Below the pieces are notes generated by a model. It saw nothing but the letters and a program-made list of their open reading frames with translations. It had not been told where the DNA came from and did no database searches. Positions 25,322 to 35,622 of a DNA stretch of 64,000 bases are shown here, in pieces (positions within the stretch are counted from its first letter, which is position 1; every line of letters starts with the position of its first letter). This DNA comes from Rhynchonema sp. JSB1_4. Its lineage: Eukaryota; Nematoda; Chromadorea; Monhysterida; Xyalidae. The stretch lies in NCBI GenBank assembly GCA_030248065.1, contig JASAMV010003281.1, positions 40,688 to 104,687 on the forward strand. The letters run 5' to 3'. The translations under genes were made by a program, and so were the position numbers.

Positions 25322-25835
25322 CAGGGTTGGGCAAAAAACGTTTTATTTCAAAAAATCGTTTTTTTAAAAAAACGTTTTTGTTAAAAAAACGTTTTTTTTA
25401 AAACGCCCAGATGACCAAAGTACTGTATGCCCCCAAAAAAATTGGAAAACGCTCATGTTGGGAAGAAAACGTGGTTAAATGAAGCAATTCTATGTGTTCT
25501 GAGGCAAAATAAACGGGTTTCAACCCTTTTCTAGCGAGTTGTTAAGATCCCATATCAGACCCGCATCATGGGACCAACTTTGGCCGGGGTCATCATTGAA
25601 AGTCAAACTCCGTATATCGACGTATCTCGACAAAGTAAAAATTGGTCGAAAATTTTTTTAAAAAAAATTGGGACAAAAAAATGATTTTCCTTGATGATCA
25701 GGGTACTTTCCCTGAAAAATCAGGGAAAATCAAGGAAATTCAGGATTTAAAAAAAACGAAAAACGACCCAGGCGTTTTTTTTTAAAAAACGCCTCTTTTT
25801 AAGAAAAAATGCCGTCGTTTTTTTCCCCAACCCTG
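25322..25835. mobile_element. Non-autonomous hAT-type element (MITE), 514 bp
   Basis: Terminal inverted repeats are CAGGGTTGGGCAAAAAACG and the complement of CAGGGTTGGGGAAAAAAACG. A perfect 8-bp target duplication, CGCCTGAG, lies at 25314-25321 and 25836-25843. Both features are typical of the hAT superfamily. The interior next to each end is packed with AAAAAACG/CGTTTTTT words. No transposase frame is present. Confidence 0.93.
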
Positions 25836-26317
25836 CGCCTGAGCATTCAAATTTGTCGTAATTATTTTGGTGAACAGAATTATGATGCAAGGCCGTAAAG
25901 ATGACAATGAAATCGACAATGATTGCAATCGTGAAAAACACCTGTTTGTACGTATTGTGCAAACAAGGAGAGGTATCAAGTATTGGCACAGGCAAGCTGA
26001 TGTTTCACATATTGTGAAGCGGCATATTGCACTTTATTTGATATCGCTCTGCAATCTGGTAAATCTCATGAGCATGTTTTAATTCTATCGATTATTCCTT
26101 GAAATCCTGACTATCACAATGCTCCCTTTTATTCAAAATGCGGTTTTGCTTCTCATTACGACCAATTTCAAGTGGAAATTTGCCTTTATTAGACCGTATT
26201 AAAATGCTGCACTAATCACAGAGCGAGATAAAAGGTAATGGAAAGATTATGTCATGTGAGATGCTCTGGGTGAAAAATATACACTCCTCATAAATAGTGT
26301 GATTGGGAAATCAAATC

Positions 26318-26590
26318 GTCAGGATGCCGGATATACCCAAATCCAAAACCTTCGGATATCGGATACCCAAAATGAAGAACCCCGATACGCAGGGGGCTGT
26401 TCAAAAATGTGAATTTCTTGGAGGAAGATCGGCCAAGATGGTCTTTTTAGGGGCTGTGCCTTTCTCAGCAAGCAATTTTGAGCATTTTGGAGGTGAAATG
26501 GTCAAATGTTGCGGTTGTCGGAACATTTTTGGGGTCGGATGCCCCTGGACAAAAGTCAGGATATCGGATACTCTTTGGTGAAAACAAATG
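26318..26590. repeat. CGGATAT-word repeat
   Basis: The words GCCGGATATACCC, TTCGGATATCGGATACCC and AGGATATCGGATAC recur in 270 bases, as in the other word-filled elements of this window. Terminal repeats were not resolved. Confidence 0.4.
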
Positions 26591-27240
26591 AAGATACCGG
26601 ATCAACCGAGGGGTAAACCCCTGCCCCCAAGGACACCACTGCTCCTAATGAAACAAGCAGTCCAAAGGAGTTGGAAATCTGGGAATTGTTTGCCCGCAGG
26701 TATACAACATGCATATTTACGTGTCAAACAGTAAAGGACAGGAAACATCACACACGACAAAAACGAGATCCCAAGTTATCAAACGCAAACAGTCATGGTT
26801 TGTTTTGTTGTATTATACTTTTTGCTACAAAGGTCTGCCAAGACAAACACACACGTGCGCACAAGGCAGTGAACTGGAAGCAACACTAATGAAGCATGAC
26901 CATAATGCCCACTGATTGCCAGACTATGCGACCCGCAGCTGGAAATTTTGACACGAAAGTTGTGCGTGAATGTAAACACGAAATTCTGGCATCACAAAGA
27001 CTTTGGTATCCAGCATGGACATTCTGTGTGAAACATCAACAATCTTCTGCTGATACGCAACACCAATGTTTCACTGAGATAAACATCCACATAAAGCCTA
27101 GTGTGAAACTCATTAGAGGATTGGCCAAATTTATTGAGGTGTGTGAGAAGTTGGGTCTGATAATAACAAATCATGCGGTTGATGTGAATCAGTGCGATCT
27201 GACTGGAGCCCGTGTGGATTCGGCTTTTATAGTAATGTGG

Positions 27241-27346
27241 TCAAATCATTTCGTCAAAGAAAGTCGTCGAACACATGTACGTATTAGTTTTCGCGCTCAT
27301 TTGGGGCTCATGTGGTCGACGACTTTGTTTGACGAGTTGATTTGAC
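27241..27346. repeat. Hairpin of about 106 bp
   Basis: The left arm at 27241-27277 (TCAAATCATTTCGTCAAAG, then AAAGTCG) pairs with the right arm at 27308-27346 (CGACTTTG, then TTTGACGAGTTGATTTGA), with a few mismatches and a loop of about 30 bases. Confidence 0.7.
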
Positions 27347-29712
27347 GACAAAACCATTAGCCGTGGATTCACAAAACGTATGTATTGTATGTATGTAATA
27401 CCAACATCCACCTCACATTTGCTGACGGCTCATTTGCAAGACCGTGTCTTATTTGTGGTAATGCAAAATTTCGTCGAAACGGACAAAAGATATATGCGGG
27501 TGTCAGATGGCTGGGGAAAGGTTGTACTTGCGCTTCTAAAAACACAAAATGTGCCAGACCCACCCCTGTATCTTCCTAAAGCGAAAATGACAACGAAAAA
27601 AGCTCGACAACAGTAAGTGTGGAGTTGCATATAAATGCATGCCATTTCACGCTCTGCACATTAGAGCGTGTTTTGAGTGTGAGTGCAAGCCAATGGCCCA
27701 TCAGAGCGAGAGAGCGTTGGGAACACAGGACACAGCCGTGAGCATCTATTCAAATCAGGTCACGCAATCCGGGAGGTATTGCACAAAAGCCGAAAAAATT
27801 GCCGCATTTGCACAAGACGCTTTGCTTTTGGTAAACAAACCTGCACACGTGGCGTCTAGGCAAGACCCACAGCTCTATTTGTCATTCATTAGCATAAACA
27901 ACGACATTACGTGTGCTCATACACGGGTAACATAATTAGAAGCTTAGATTCGTTCAGGCAACAGGGCACGTTAATGTACCGAAGCAGTGATTTTGTGCGT
28001 ATACGTGCGTTACCAAATTTCGGCCGTTTGGCAAATATAGCCGCTTTTCAAATAAGAAAACAGCGCTAAACAACCGATGGAAGCAAATTAGAAGCGGTTG
28101 ATTGGGCGTCGGTTACGTGTGGGTACGATACAATTAACCTACAACGATTATGTGACGTTGGTATCACTTTTTTGTGCAAACTGCGCCAAAGTGAATTACA
28201 ATACATTCAATACCTTGGAAACTGCATTGAAATGAAGTCTTTCAAGAGCTTTGATGCAGAGCAAGTGAACATGTGAAATTCAAACACACACACATGCATT
28301 CATCCGTTATTCAATTTCGCGAAAATTATCATAATCACTTTATGCCCGTGTGTGTTTATGCACCTGCATCACGAGGTTCACACGTTTGCGTTTGTGTAAT
28401 ATTGCACCCCGAAAACGGGTTCTATTCATATTTCACAATCCCAAGCGAGCGAGGTGTGAAATGAAAATTTGTGCTGGAAGCAAATATAAATTGCGTTCGC
28501 ACCAGGCTATATGTATAATAACACTCGTTTTCGGCCAAGGACACATAATAAACGCGCGTTCAGAACGATTATCATTATTATCATTGGATAACAGCGCAGG
28601 CACGCCTATCGGTTACACCCTGGCTGTGGGGCTACGGTAACCATAATCACAGCATTCGAGACGCAACTTATGCATTTGCGCAGATCGCTGGTCTCGAACC
28701 ATACCCTGTGGTTCAACAACAAGGGCGGCAAGATAACAATCATAAGAAATTAGCATTTATGCAGTGATCTTCTCAGTTTGTTGCACATCATTGATGAAAT
28801 GAAACCAACGTGCTCACTTTCAATCACAGCGGGCCAACAATGCACGTTGGACCTGAAATATTAGTGCTTTGCGTTTCGAAGAGTGAACGCTTCTATACAG
28901 TCCTTGATTCCGGTTCTACAGCCGGTGTAAACAGACGCTCATGTAGCCCGAATGTCGACTGTGATCACACATCACAGAACCGAAAAAAGTCAGTGCGATT
29001 TTTTATAAAACGCTCCGTGGCACTAATATCGCAATACTTGCCGTTTTTTAAGTGACGTTAGCTAAGTAGGAAAGTAACAAGTGGCACACACTGAAAGCCA
29101 AATTCATGTGTATTTACCCAGCCAAGCCATCATCGTGTTCAATTAGGTGCACTTATCCACCATGATATGTAATGCTCGTCTGCAAGATTGACCGTGACAC
29201 CCACACAACACGTTTACATATAGCAATTTTCTCTCTTTTCATTTTTTTTATCCAAAGTGAATAATCATACTCTGGTAACCTTGGTTGGTACGGTACCATC
29301 TAAAAATCTAAAACCAATATCCATACGGTCCATGATGGGACACACAATTATAACACAGTGAGCAATCTTTGAATACATGTGCAGAGCGAGCATACTGTGT
29401 GTACATAAGCACAAAACTGCATTCATACACGGGTCATTTGGACGGACTGTACAAAATATAGCTAACTTTTACGCCAAGTAGAAAGCGACTTAGGCAAAGT
29501 TGGGAGCATACACGTATGGGGGTTTAAACCTAGTGCAATTCAGAAAAAGCAAGTTTCAGAAAACCAAACGGCAGCTAGGTCTCAACGTACCGAAGCTGAT
29601 AAACTTTGGTGTTTCCTCTCAAGAAAATTGGATATTGAACAGCCAACAACCGATTTTCTGAAACCCGGCAACAAGCACAACAGTAGAAGGGCAGCTCACA
29701 CCTCACAGTTCA

Positions 29713-29985
29713 TCACGACTGTTCTGTGGATAACATCCCCCTTTGCGCCAATTCCGCGTCTAACGACAGTTGACATTTGAGTCTCTCCGTCTCCCGAGCG
29801 CCCTCAATAATTTTCTGTCTTCGGAAGTCGTAATAGTTGATGCCTAACGGACGCCAATGGACTTTGGCCAGTTCCAACGCCACACCAGCAACAAATGCCA
29901 TTGCGTAGATTGTGTAGGGACTGCGACCTTTGAGCAGGGAGATCATTAGCTGTTCGTAGGATTTGTAGACGCCTTTGGCTGTCAT
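29713..29985 (-). CDS. Small mitochondrial-type membrane protein, UQCC5/SMIM4-like
   Basis: Single-exon frame on the minus strand of 90 residues, starting at MTAKG. One membrane segment (PYTIYAMAFVAGVALEL, about residues 23-39) is preceded by LLKGRS. It is followed by KVHWRPLGINYYDFRRQKI and a charged helix. Human UQCC5 (SMIM4), a complex III assembly factor of the inner mitochondrial membrane, has the same order: GK-R-FGIYRF, a membrane helix ending in G-x-x-x-E, then a FYDVYRRK segment. I infer homology from that pattern only; the match is short. An ATG is needed, so the upstream in-frame TTG at 30024 is not used. It lies 57 bases after the stop of the next gene upstream. Confidence 0.55.
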   Translation of the reverse strand: MTAKGVYKSYEQLMISLLKGRSPYTIYAMAFVAGVALELAKVHWRPLGINYYDFRRQKIIEGARETERLKCQLSLDAELAQRGMLSTEQS

Positions 29986-30042
29986 TTTTGTGTCGATAAA
30001 TTTTAAACGGAGACAAATATCCAATAATTATTGATCGACTGA

Positions 30043-30363
30043 TCAGAATCCGGCCTTTTCGGCCTCCTCGAGCTCTTTGACGAGTTCGGCTGTCCTCTTT
30101 TGTTTTTCTGGAGCACTTTTGATCCTCAGACGCACAGCACCGATTAGATTCACCAACATGTACGCCGAAAACGCCCAGATCACGTAGAGGCCGCCTGTGG
30201 TGAAGAAATACGTGGATGTGGGTCATGTCATGCTTGTGCGGTCTGTGGTAGGGTATTTATCTTGACTCGAGCCGAACGTGAAGGGTACCTTGCCTAGGCT
30301 AGTAGTAAAAGCCTGACTTTTGGTCCCAAAAATCGGACACTCCACCCTTGGGTTCGACACCAT
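30043..30363 (-). CDS. 65-residue single-pass membrane microprotein, unrecognised
   Basis: Two exons on the minus strand, 30318-30363 and 30043-30194, joined in phase 1 through donor GTCAGG and acceptor TTCTTCACCACAG. The product begins MVSNPRVECPIFGTK, has one membrane helix (LYVIWAFSAYMLVNLIGAV, residues about 18-36) and ends in a charged helix (EKQKRTAELVKELEEAEK, GF). I do not recognise the family. The second exon has normal coding character and a good acceptor; the first exon is less sure because the donor is weak. The start codon lies in the right-hand edge of a perfect 12-bp hairpin at 30361-30390. The product may be co-transcribed with the UQCC5-like gene, whose ATG follows 57 bases after this stop. 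Confidence 0.5.
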
Positions 30364-30390
30364 CTTATGAAATCACTTTTTCATAAGATG
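30361..30390. repeat. Perfect 12-bp hairpin over a start codon
   Basis: CATCTTATGAAA pairs exactly with TTTCATAAGATG around a six-base loop. The proposed start codon of the microprotein gene is the complement of the first three bases. Confidence 0.8.
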
Positions 30391-30781
30391 GGGAGGGAAC
30401 AGGGATACGCTAGTTTCCCCTCCAAACATGAGTGAGGTACACTAATTTCCTCGGCGAACCAGGAGCAGAGGCCTCAGTCGGCCCAGACCAGAATATAACC
30501 AATACATACCCAAAAAAACGACCGAACGGACCGAAAAACGGATCAACAACAATAATAACAACAACACAGGCACAAACCTTTGTGCAACAAATTCAATCGA
30601 TGAGGGGTGAAAAATTTTCTGCGCTGAATAACTGGCTTTTTCGGCGTGGTTACTGCAAGAAATATGCTGGACAGTCGAGGCATTACTGGCACGTCGATAC
30701 CGTCATCTGCAAAATATCTGCAATGAAGTGCAGTGGTGCCCCCTTAAGCGGCCCCAGTGAAAAAAATAGAGCGCCAAAAAG

Positions 30782-31053
30782 CAGTGGTGTAGCTTCCCAA
30801 GGCGGGGCGAGAACCTACCTATAGTACCGGCCCAGCTCGGGGGGGGGGGAACAAAATTGTTTAGGTCTGAATATTGATGAAAACCTACTCTAAAACGCTA
30901 ATTTCGCGCGTAGCGCGCGAGTTTTCGCCTATTTGGAGTAAAATATACCAATTTCATACCGTTTTGAGCCAAAAATCGCAGCCAACTGTACCAGCCGGGG
31001 GGCGGCGACCTACCTACTGTACCTGGGACCCCAACTCCCCAGCAACACCGGTG
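30782..31053. mobile_element. hAT-like element, word ACCTACTGTACC
   Basis: The end CAGTGGTGTAGCT matches the complement of the right end (AGCAACACCGGTG) at 10 of 13 positions. The 8-bp duplication CCAAAAAG is perfect (30774-30781 and 31054-31061). Inside, ACCTACC-TGTACC words recur beside both ends. A palindrome GCGCGTAGCGCGCG lies at about 30905. It has no coding capacity. Confidence 0.75.
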
Positions 31054-31061
31054 CCAAAAAG

Positions 31062-31457
31062 CACAAGCTTAGGCTTATTTTGGGGGGAGGAGGGGCCCAC
31101 GGGTACGTCTGTTCCCCCTCCATGGTACGCCTGCCGCCCCTGTTCCCCTCCGGGGACGTCTTCTCCCCCAATTTTTGTCTAAAATAGGCAAATTTAGGCC
31201 TAAAATAGGGAATTTTAAGCATAAAAATAGGCATTTTTAAGCATAAAATGAGTGATTTTCAGGTCAATGTTGTTAAAAATTGCCAAAATACCCTTTTTAT
31301 TGAGATTTTTTTCAAAAATGGGCAAAAAGGAGTCACATTTTCGACCTCAAAAATGACTTTTCTCCAAATTTGGGTCCTCCCCCCAGGTGGTACGTCTGTT
31401 CCACCTCCGAAAAAAGGGGGTTCCGCCTGTTCCCCCTCCGGACCAGGAACTACACTG
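31062..31457. mobile_element. hAT-like element, word GGTACGTCTGTTCCCCCTCC, left end unresolved
   Basis: The right end is CCAGGAACTACACTG (31443-31457), the same terminal sequence as the element at 32033-32410. The backbone between 31157 and 31380 aligns with that element base for base with few changes (aggcctaaaatag, gtgattttcaggtc, tttattgaga, cacctcaaaaa). Where the other copy has GGTACACTAACCGCC, this one has GGTACGTCTGTTCCCCCTCC (31102, 31389) and truncated forms. The start coordinate is approximate; no left terminal repeat was found. Confidence 0.6.
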
Positions 31458-32032
31458 GCTACACTCCAATAACGAATAACGCCCCCGCCCCAAATCTCTG
31501 GCTCGGCCCGGCCCGGTCGACGAACGACGAAGTCAAAATCCCAGCCCAGCATAGTAGTGGCAGGGGGGTTGGGGGATTACCCCCTCTCAGGACTTACTTA
31601 CCACAAAACCCCAAGGGGGTTGTGGGGGTTCACAACTCCAAATCATACCTCTCACAAGCAACTTTATACATTTTAAGGCAAAAATCGGTGTTTTTCGACC
31701 CTATTTTCTCAAAAATCGCAGGCCCACCCATAATACCTTGTAAAAACCTAAATGGAAGGGGGCTCTATTAATTCACTGATTCCATTTTGGGGGAGGCTCT
31801 ATTCCGGGGGCCTCTATTAATTCACTGACCCGAACCTGAAAAAATTGTTCCCAGAAATACCCCAAAAACCCATAAAAAGGGGTTTGAAAGGATGTTTTTT
31901 CGCTTGTGATCGCATTTATTCGTGTCCATTCGTCAATAAGAGGCGTATTATGTGCTCTGAACGAACAACAAACGTGTATAAATGTTCCTGTGCACCACTA
32001 TCAAGCCTTAATACACTACTGTTACTGTATAG

Positions 32033-32410
32033 CAGTGTAGTTCCTGGGGGGAGGGGTCTAAGGTACACTAACCGCCGCGACCAAGGTACACTAGTACACT
32101 AACCGCCGCGCCAGGTACACTAACCGCCTCAATTTTTGCCCAAAATAGGCATTTTTAGGCCTAAAATGGGCATTTTTAGGCCCAAAATGGGTGATTTTTA
32201 GGTCGACGTTGTCAAAAGTCGCCAAAATACAAGTTTTATTGAGAACTTTTTCCAAAAAGGGGCAAAAATCGGTCAAATTTTTCACCTCAAAAAGTGACTT
32301 TTTCCTGGATTTGGGTCTTCCCCCCTTCCCCCCCAGGGAGGTACACTAACCGCCACACGGAAAAAAGGGGTAGGTACACTAACCGCCGCGCCGGACCAGG
32401 AACTACACTG
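32033..32410. mobile_element. hAT-like element, word GGTACACTAACCGCC
   Basis: The terminal repeats CAGTGTAGTTCCTGG and CCAGGAACTACACTG are perfect complements. The 8-bp duplication CTGTATAG is perfect (32025-32032 and 32411-32418). The word GGTACACTAACCGCC or a close form occurs at 32062, about 32094, 32114, 32340 and 32373, always close to the ends. Non-coding. Confidence 0.92.
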
Positions 32411-32756
32411 CTGTATAGGGGATGTTACTTAGGGGGGCTGTATTCCGGGGGGGGGGGCTCGATTAATTCACATTCACTGACCCCGTTTTGGGGGGCTGTA
32501 TTACTACGGGGGGCTGCATTTAGGTTTTTACGGTATTCAAGGGGATTTTCGGCGAAAATTTGCAAAAAGTACTCATTTTACCTCACTTTTTGGCCAAAAT
32601 TGTATCACAATCACAAAAACGGTGTTCTTTTGGCCTTTTTGGGTGATTTGGGGGCTCGGACCGGGCCGGGCCGGCCAAACCCGGCCCGTTTGCGTTGCGA
32701 CCTCTGATTATGGGTGGGCACAATACCCAATACCCAATACCAATACCACCCAATAC

Positions 32757-33225
32757 CAGTGTTGGAGGTACTCTGGAGAGGGGGGATACCTTACCTACTG
32801 TACCATACCGCGCTCGGAGAGGGGGGAAACCTACTGTACCAAAGCCGATGGCCTGGGGGGTTATGTACCTAGGGGGGGTTGGGTTAGGTTTTGGGGTGAA
32901 AATTTTTAATGCTTTTATTATGTGTGGAATCGTGTGAAAACGTAGTATTTACGCGCGTAGCGCGCGAATTTTGGGTAATTTGAGGCAAAAACCACTGATT
33001 TTACACTAACTTTGGCCATTTGGTCAAAAATTGGCACTTTTGGGGCAAAATCGGGGGGGGGGGGAATACCTACTGTACCGGGGTGAAAATAGGGGGGATA
33101 CCTATACCTACTCTACTGTACCATGCCAGACATCGGGGGAATACCTACTGTACCAGGCGAGGGGGGATACCTACTGTACTGGGGGGGCGCTACCCCCCCC
33201 CCCAAACCCCCCACCTCCAACACTG
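32757..33225. mobile_element. hAT-like element nested in the CCAATACC element, word ACCTACTGTACC
   Basis: The terminal repeats CAGTGTTGGAGG and CCTCCAACACTG are perfect complements. The 8-bp duplication CCCAATAC (32749-32756 and 33226-33233) comes from the host array. The word ATACCTACTGTACC occurs at least five times. A palindrome CGCGCGTAGCGCGCG lies at about 32951. Confidence 0.92.
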
Positions 33226-33546
33226 CCCAATACCAATACCAATACCAGTGCTTGGTATTGGTATTGGGTCTAATTCTGGTATTGGGTATTGGGTATGTAT
33301 TGGTATTGAAGCTGGCCTGGTATTGGTATTGGGTATTGGTATTGGGTTTGCCCAGGTATTGGGTCAAAACCAATACCCAATACTAATCCAGGAAAACCCA
33401 ATACCAAACCAATACCAAACCCAATACCTGACTCAAAACCCAATACCAAACCAATACCAAACCCAAACCCAATACCAACCCAATACCAGACCAAAAACCC
33501 AATACCAAACCAATACTAAGACCAATACCCAATACCCAATACCAAT

Positions 33547-33843
33547 AAAGGCAGTCTACGGGAGGTTGTCACTCAGCCCCCGAATACCGTAACCCACCGA
33601 AAGCGAGATCGTTGCGAGACCCATGCTGATCGCTGCTTATCGACACGTGTATTAGCGGCAGCAAGCTGGGAATTGTCATCATGCGCGTCAATCACCAAAA
33701 CTTGGAAATGTTGGTTGGTGTTGGCGCTAACACGCGAAACATAGATAAAAACCAAAATGGTCTCGACACGATCCTTGCAGATCAAAATTACGGTGGGTGA
33801 CGGTATTCGGGGGCTGAGTGACAACCTCCCGTAGACTGCCTTT
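33547..33843. repeat. Inverted-repeat element of about 300 bp inside the CCAATACC array
   Basis: The left arm (AAAGGCAGTCTACGGGAGG, then TTGTCACTCAGCCCCCGAAT) is mirrored almost perfectly over about 50 bases at 33791-33843. The roughly 190-base centre is unrelated. It is probably a DNA-transposon derivative; no target duplication was recognised. Confidence 0.85.
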
Positions 33844-33929
33844 ACCAACCCAATACCCAATAGTCAATACCAATACCAACCCAATACCAAACCCAATACC
33901 AGGCACTTCAGTAGTATTGATCTGGTACA

Positions 33930-34733
33930 GGCAATCTAGCCGCTGATGTCACCGCCGCGAAATCTACAGTATATTGGTCGCACAATGACTTTATAAGAAT
34001 TAATCAAATTTTTTTCCTGAATCGTAAAGAGGGCAAGTGACGGGGCAATGACGTTGCTTTGCGTGATCACACACAAAACACGTAGTAAAGAGAATGTTTC
34101 AGACCTGCGGCAGCGTGGTTGATCTGGTAGATTATTTTCAGCTGAAAATGTTTTGTGAGAATCACTAATAGCACAGTGGTTAAGAGTGACTGAACGTGAA
34201 AATCAGGATTGATTTGATGAATTCTTATATAGTCATTGTGCGACCAATACCAGAGGCTGAGCCATTACACCGTTTTTCGACTTATACATGAAGCGATTTT
34301 TATTTAGTTCAATGTTTCATGCTGTTTCATGCCACGCAGCTGAGTACTGTGTAAGCCGAATGGCTCTAAAGAGGTACAATTTTATAACACAGGGAATTTT
34401 TCTTCGGGCCACAGTTTGAAATAGAGTTGCTCCACTAATTTTGACCAGCGTAAAAATTATTCCTCTACAGCTAATGAACATCTTTTACGCTGGTCGAAAT
34501 TAGTGGAGCAACTCCATCTCAAACTGTGGCCCAAAGAAAAATTCCCTGTGTTGTAAAATTGTACCTCTTTGGAGCTGAGTATAGAGCACTCAGCTCAGCC
34601 GCGTGGCTGAAAAGCAGCCTGAAACATTGAACTACGTAAATATCGCTTCATGTCTAAGTCGAGAAGCGGTGGAACATCTCAGCCTCTGGTATACTGTAGA
34701 TTTCGCGGCGGTGACATCAGCGGCTGGATTGCC
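33930..34733. repeat. 800-bp fold-back element
   Basis: The arms (GGCAATCTAGCCGCTGATGT, CACCGCCGCGAAATCTACAG at the left; complements at 34685-34733) continue inwards through GAGGTACAATTTTA and GGGAATTTTTCTT to a centre near 34460. TTTTGACCAGCGTAAAA and TTTTACGCTGGTC face each other there. The left arm is interrupted by the MITE at 33974-34247; the right arm is uninterrupted. Confidence 0.88.
33974..34247. mobile_element. TA-target MITE, copy 1
   Basis: Terminal repeats are TTGGTCGCACAATGACT and AGTCATTGTGCGACCAA, flanked by TA on both sides. The uninterrupted right arm of the host fold-back reads ACAGTATACCAGAGG in complement, which is the empty site and confirms a TA duplication as in Tc1/mariner-type elements. 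A second copy is at 56589-56860. Confidence 0.93.
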
Positions 34734-34787
34734 TATATTCGGTATTGGTATTGGGTCTCACCCGGTATTGGTATTGGGTATCAGAGG

Positions 34788-35230
34788 CAGTGCTGTGGCT
34801 TGGGGGGGGGGGGTGGGGGGGGGTCCCCCCAATGGTACCCTACCCGCCCCCGGCCTGGTACGCTACCCCCCTACCCGCCCCGCTCTGGTACCCTACCCCC
34901 CTACCCGTCCCGCCCTGGTACCCTACCCGCCCCGATTTTTACCCCCAAAATGCCCATTTTTCGGTCAAAAATGCCCAAATTTCGACCGAAAACCCTAAAA
35001 AGTGCAAAAAATCTCGCGCTGCGCGCGATATATGCACTTTTTAGCACATAAAAACAGGCACCCGAAAAAACTTGTGTTGTACCCTACCCGCCCCGAAAAA
35101 TCTTCCCCCCCCTCCCCCCCAAACCGGATTTCCCCCCCCCCCAAAATCCCAGGTACACTACCCCCCTACCCGCCCCGATTTTTTCCACCTATGTACCCTA
35201 CCCCGCCCCGCAAAAGTAGCCACAGCACTG
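34788..35230. mobile_element. hAT-like element, word GGTACCCTACCCGCCCCG
   Basis: The terminal repeats CAGTGCTGTGGCT and AGCCACAGCACTG are complements. The 8-bp duplication ATCAGAGG is perfect (34780-34787 and 35231-35238). The word GGTACCCTACCCGCCCCG and variants occur near both ends. A palindrome-like TCGCGCTGCGCGCGA lies near 35016. It is inserted into the left tip of the CGGGCC element next to it. Confidence 0.92.
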
Positions 35231-35232
35231 AT

Positions 35233-35622
35233 CAGAGGTGGGAACCGGGCCGGGCCGATGTTTCCGGCCCGAACGCTCGGGCCGGGCCGGGCCTTCGGAA
35301 CGTCGGGCCGTGCCGGGCCGGGGTGGCCGGCCCGAAAAGGCATGAGACATCATCGAATTTAAATAAAAAATCGTGATTTTTTAGACTGAATTTGCCAAAA
35401 TTTCTCGCGATTCTGCAAATTAGTACCGACTTCCTTGATTATCAGGTATTTCTAAAAACCAAAAAAACAGTAATTTTGCACCAAAAATTGCTTCAAAATA
35501 TCATCAGAAAAAGTCGGGCCGGGCCGGGCCAGGCCGACTTTTTTCCAAGTCGGGCCGGGCCGACCTCCGGACCTCGTCGGGCCGGGTCGGGCTGAGGTAA
35601 CCCGGCCCGATTCCCACCTCTG
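35233..35622. mobile_element. hAT-like element, word CGGGCC
   Basis: Ends are CAGAGGTGGGAACCGGGCC and CGGCCCGATTCCCACCTCTG. Flanks are TTGGGTAT at the left (before the nested insertion) and TTGGGTTT at the right, an 8-bp duplication with one mismatch, from the GGTATTGG array. CGGGCC arrays line both ends; the middle is AT-rich. Confidence 0.85.

Larger units (their letters stand above)
25844..29712. other. Gene-free 3.9 kb between the MATH-BTB gene and the small-protein pair
   Basis: Contains the CGGATAT-word repeat, the hairpin at 27241-27346 and scattered short repeats. A 149-codon frame at 26896-27345 runs through the hairpin and shows no domain, so it is not supported. I see nothing else. 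Confidence 0.45.

Noticed and set aside
26896..27345. 149-codon open frame
   Set aside because: Its last third is the two arms of a hairpin (27241-27346), and no family features are visible.
29804..30226. 140-codon minus-strand frame across the small-protein pair
   Set aside because: It overlaps both proposed genes in another frame and reads as basic low-complexity sequence; the other frames give clean membrane helices and stops.
33200..33545. Long frames rich in Tyr, Gly, Ile, Asn and Pro (for example 33020-33592)
   Set aside because: They are translations of the CCAATACC/GGTATTGG array, not genes.
30905..35033. Apparent 2-kb spacing of GCGCGTAGCGCGCG palindromes as a tandem satellite
   Set aside because: The three palindromes fall inside separate insertions with different target duplications, so the spacing is a coincidence of nesting.
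34600..35380. Proline-rich frames in the GGTACCC and CGGGCC elements
   Set aside because: They are translations of C/G-rich word repeats inside mobile elements.
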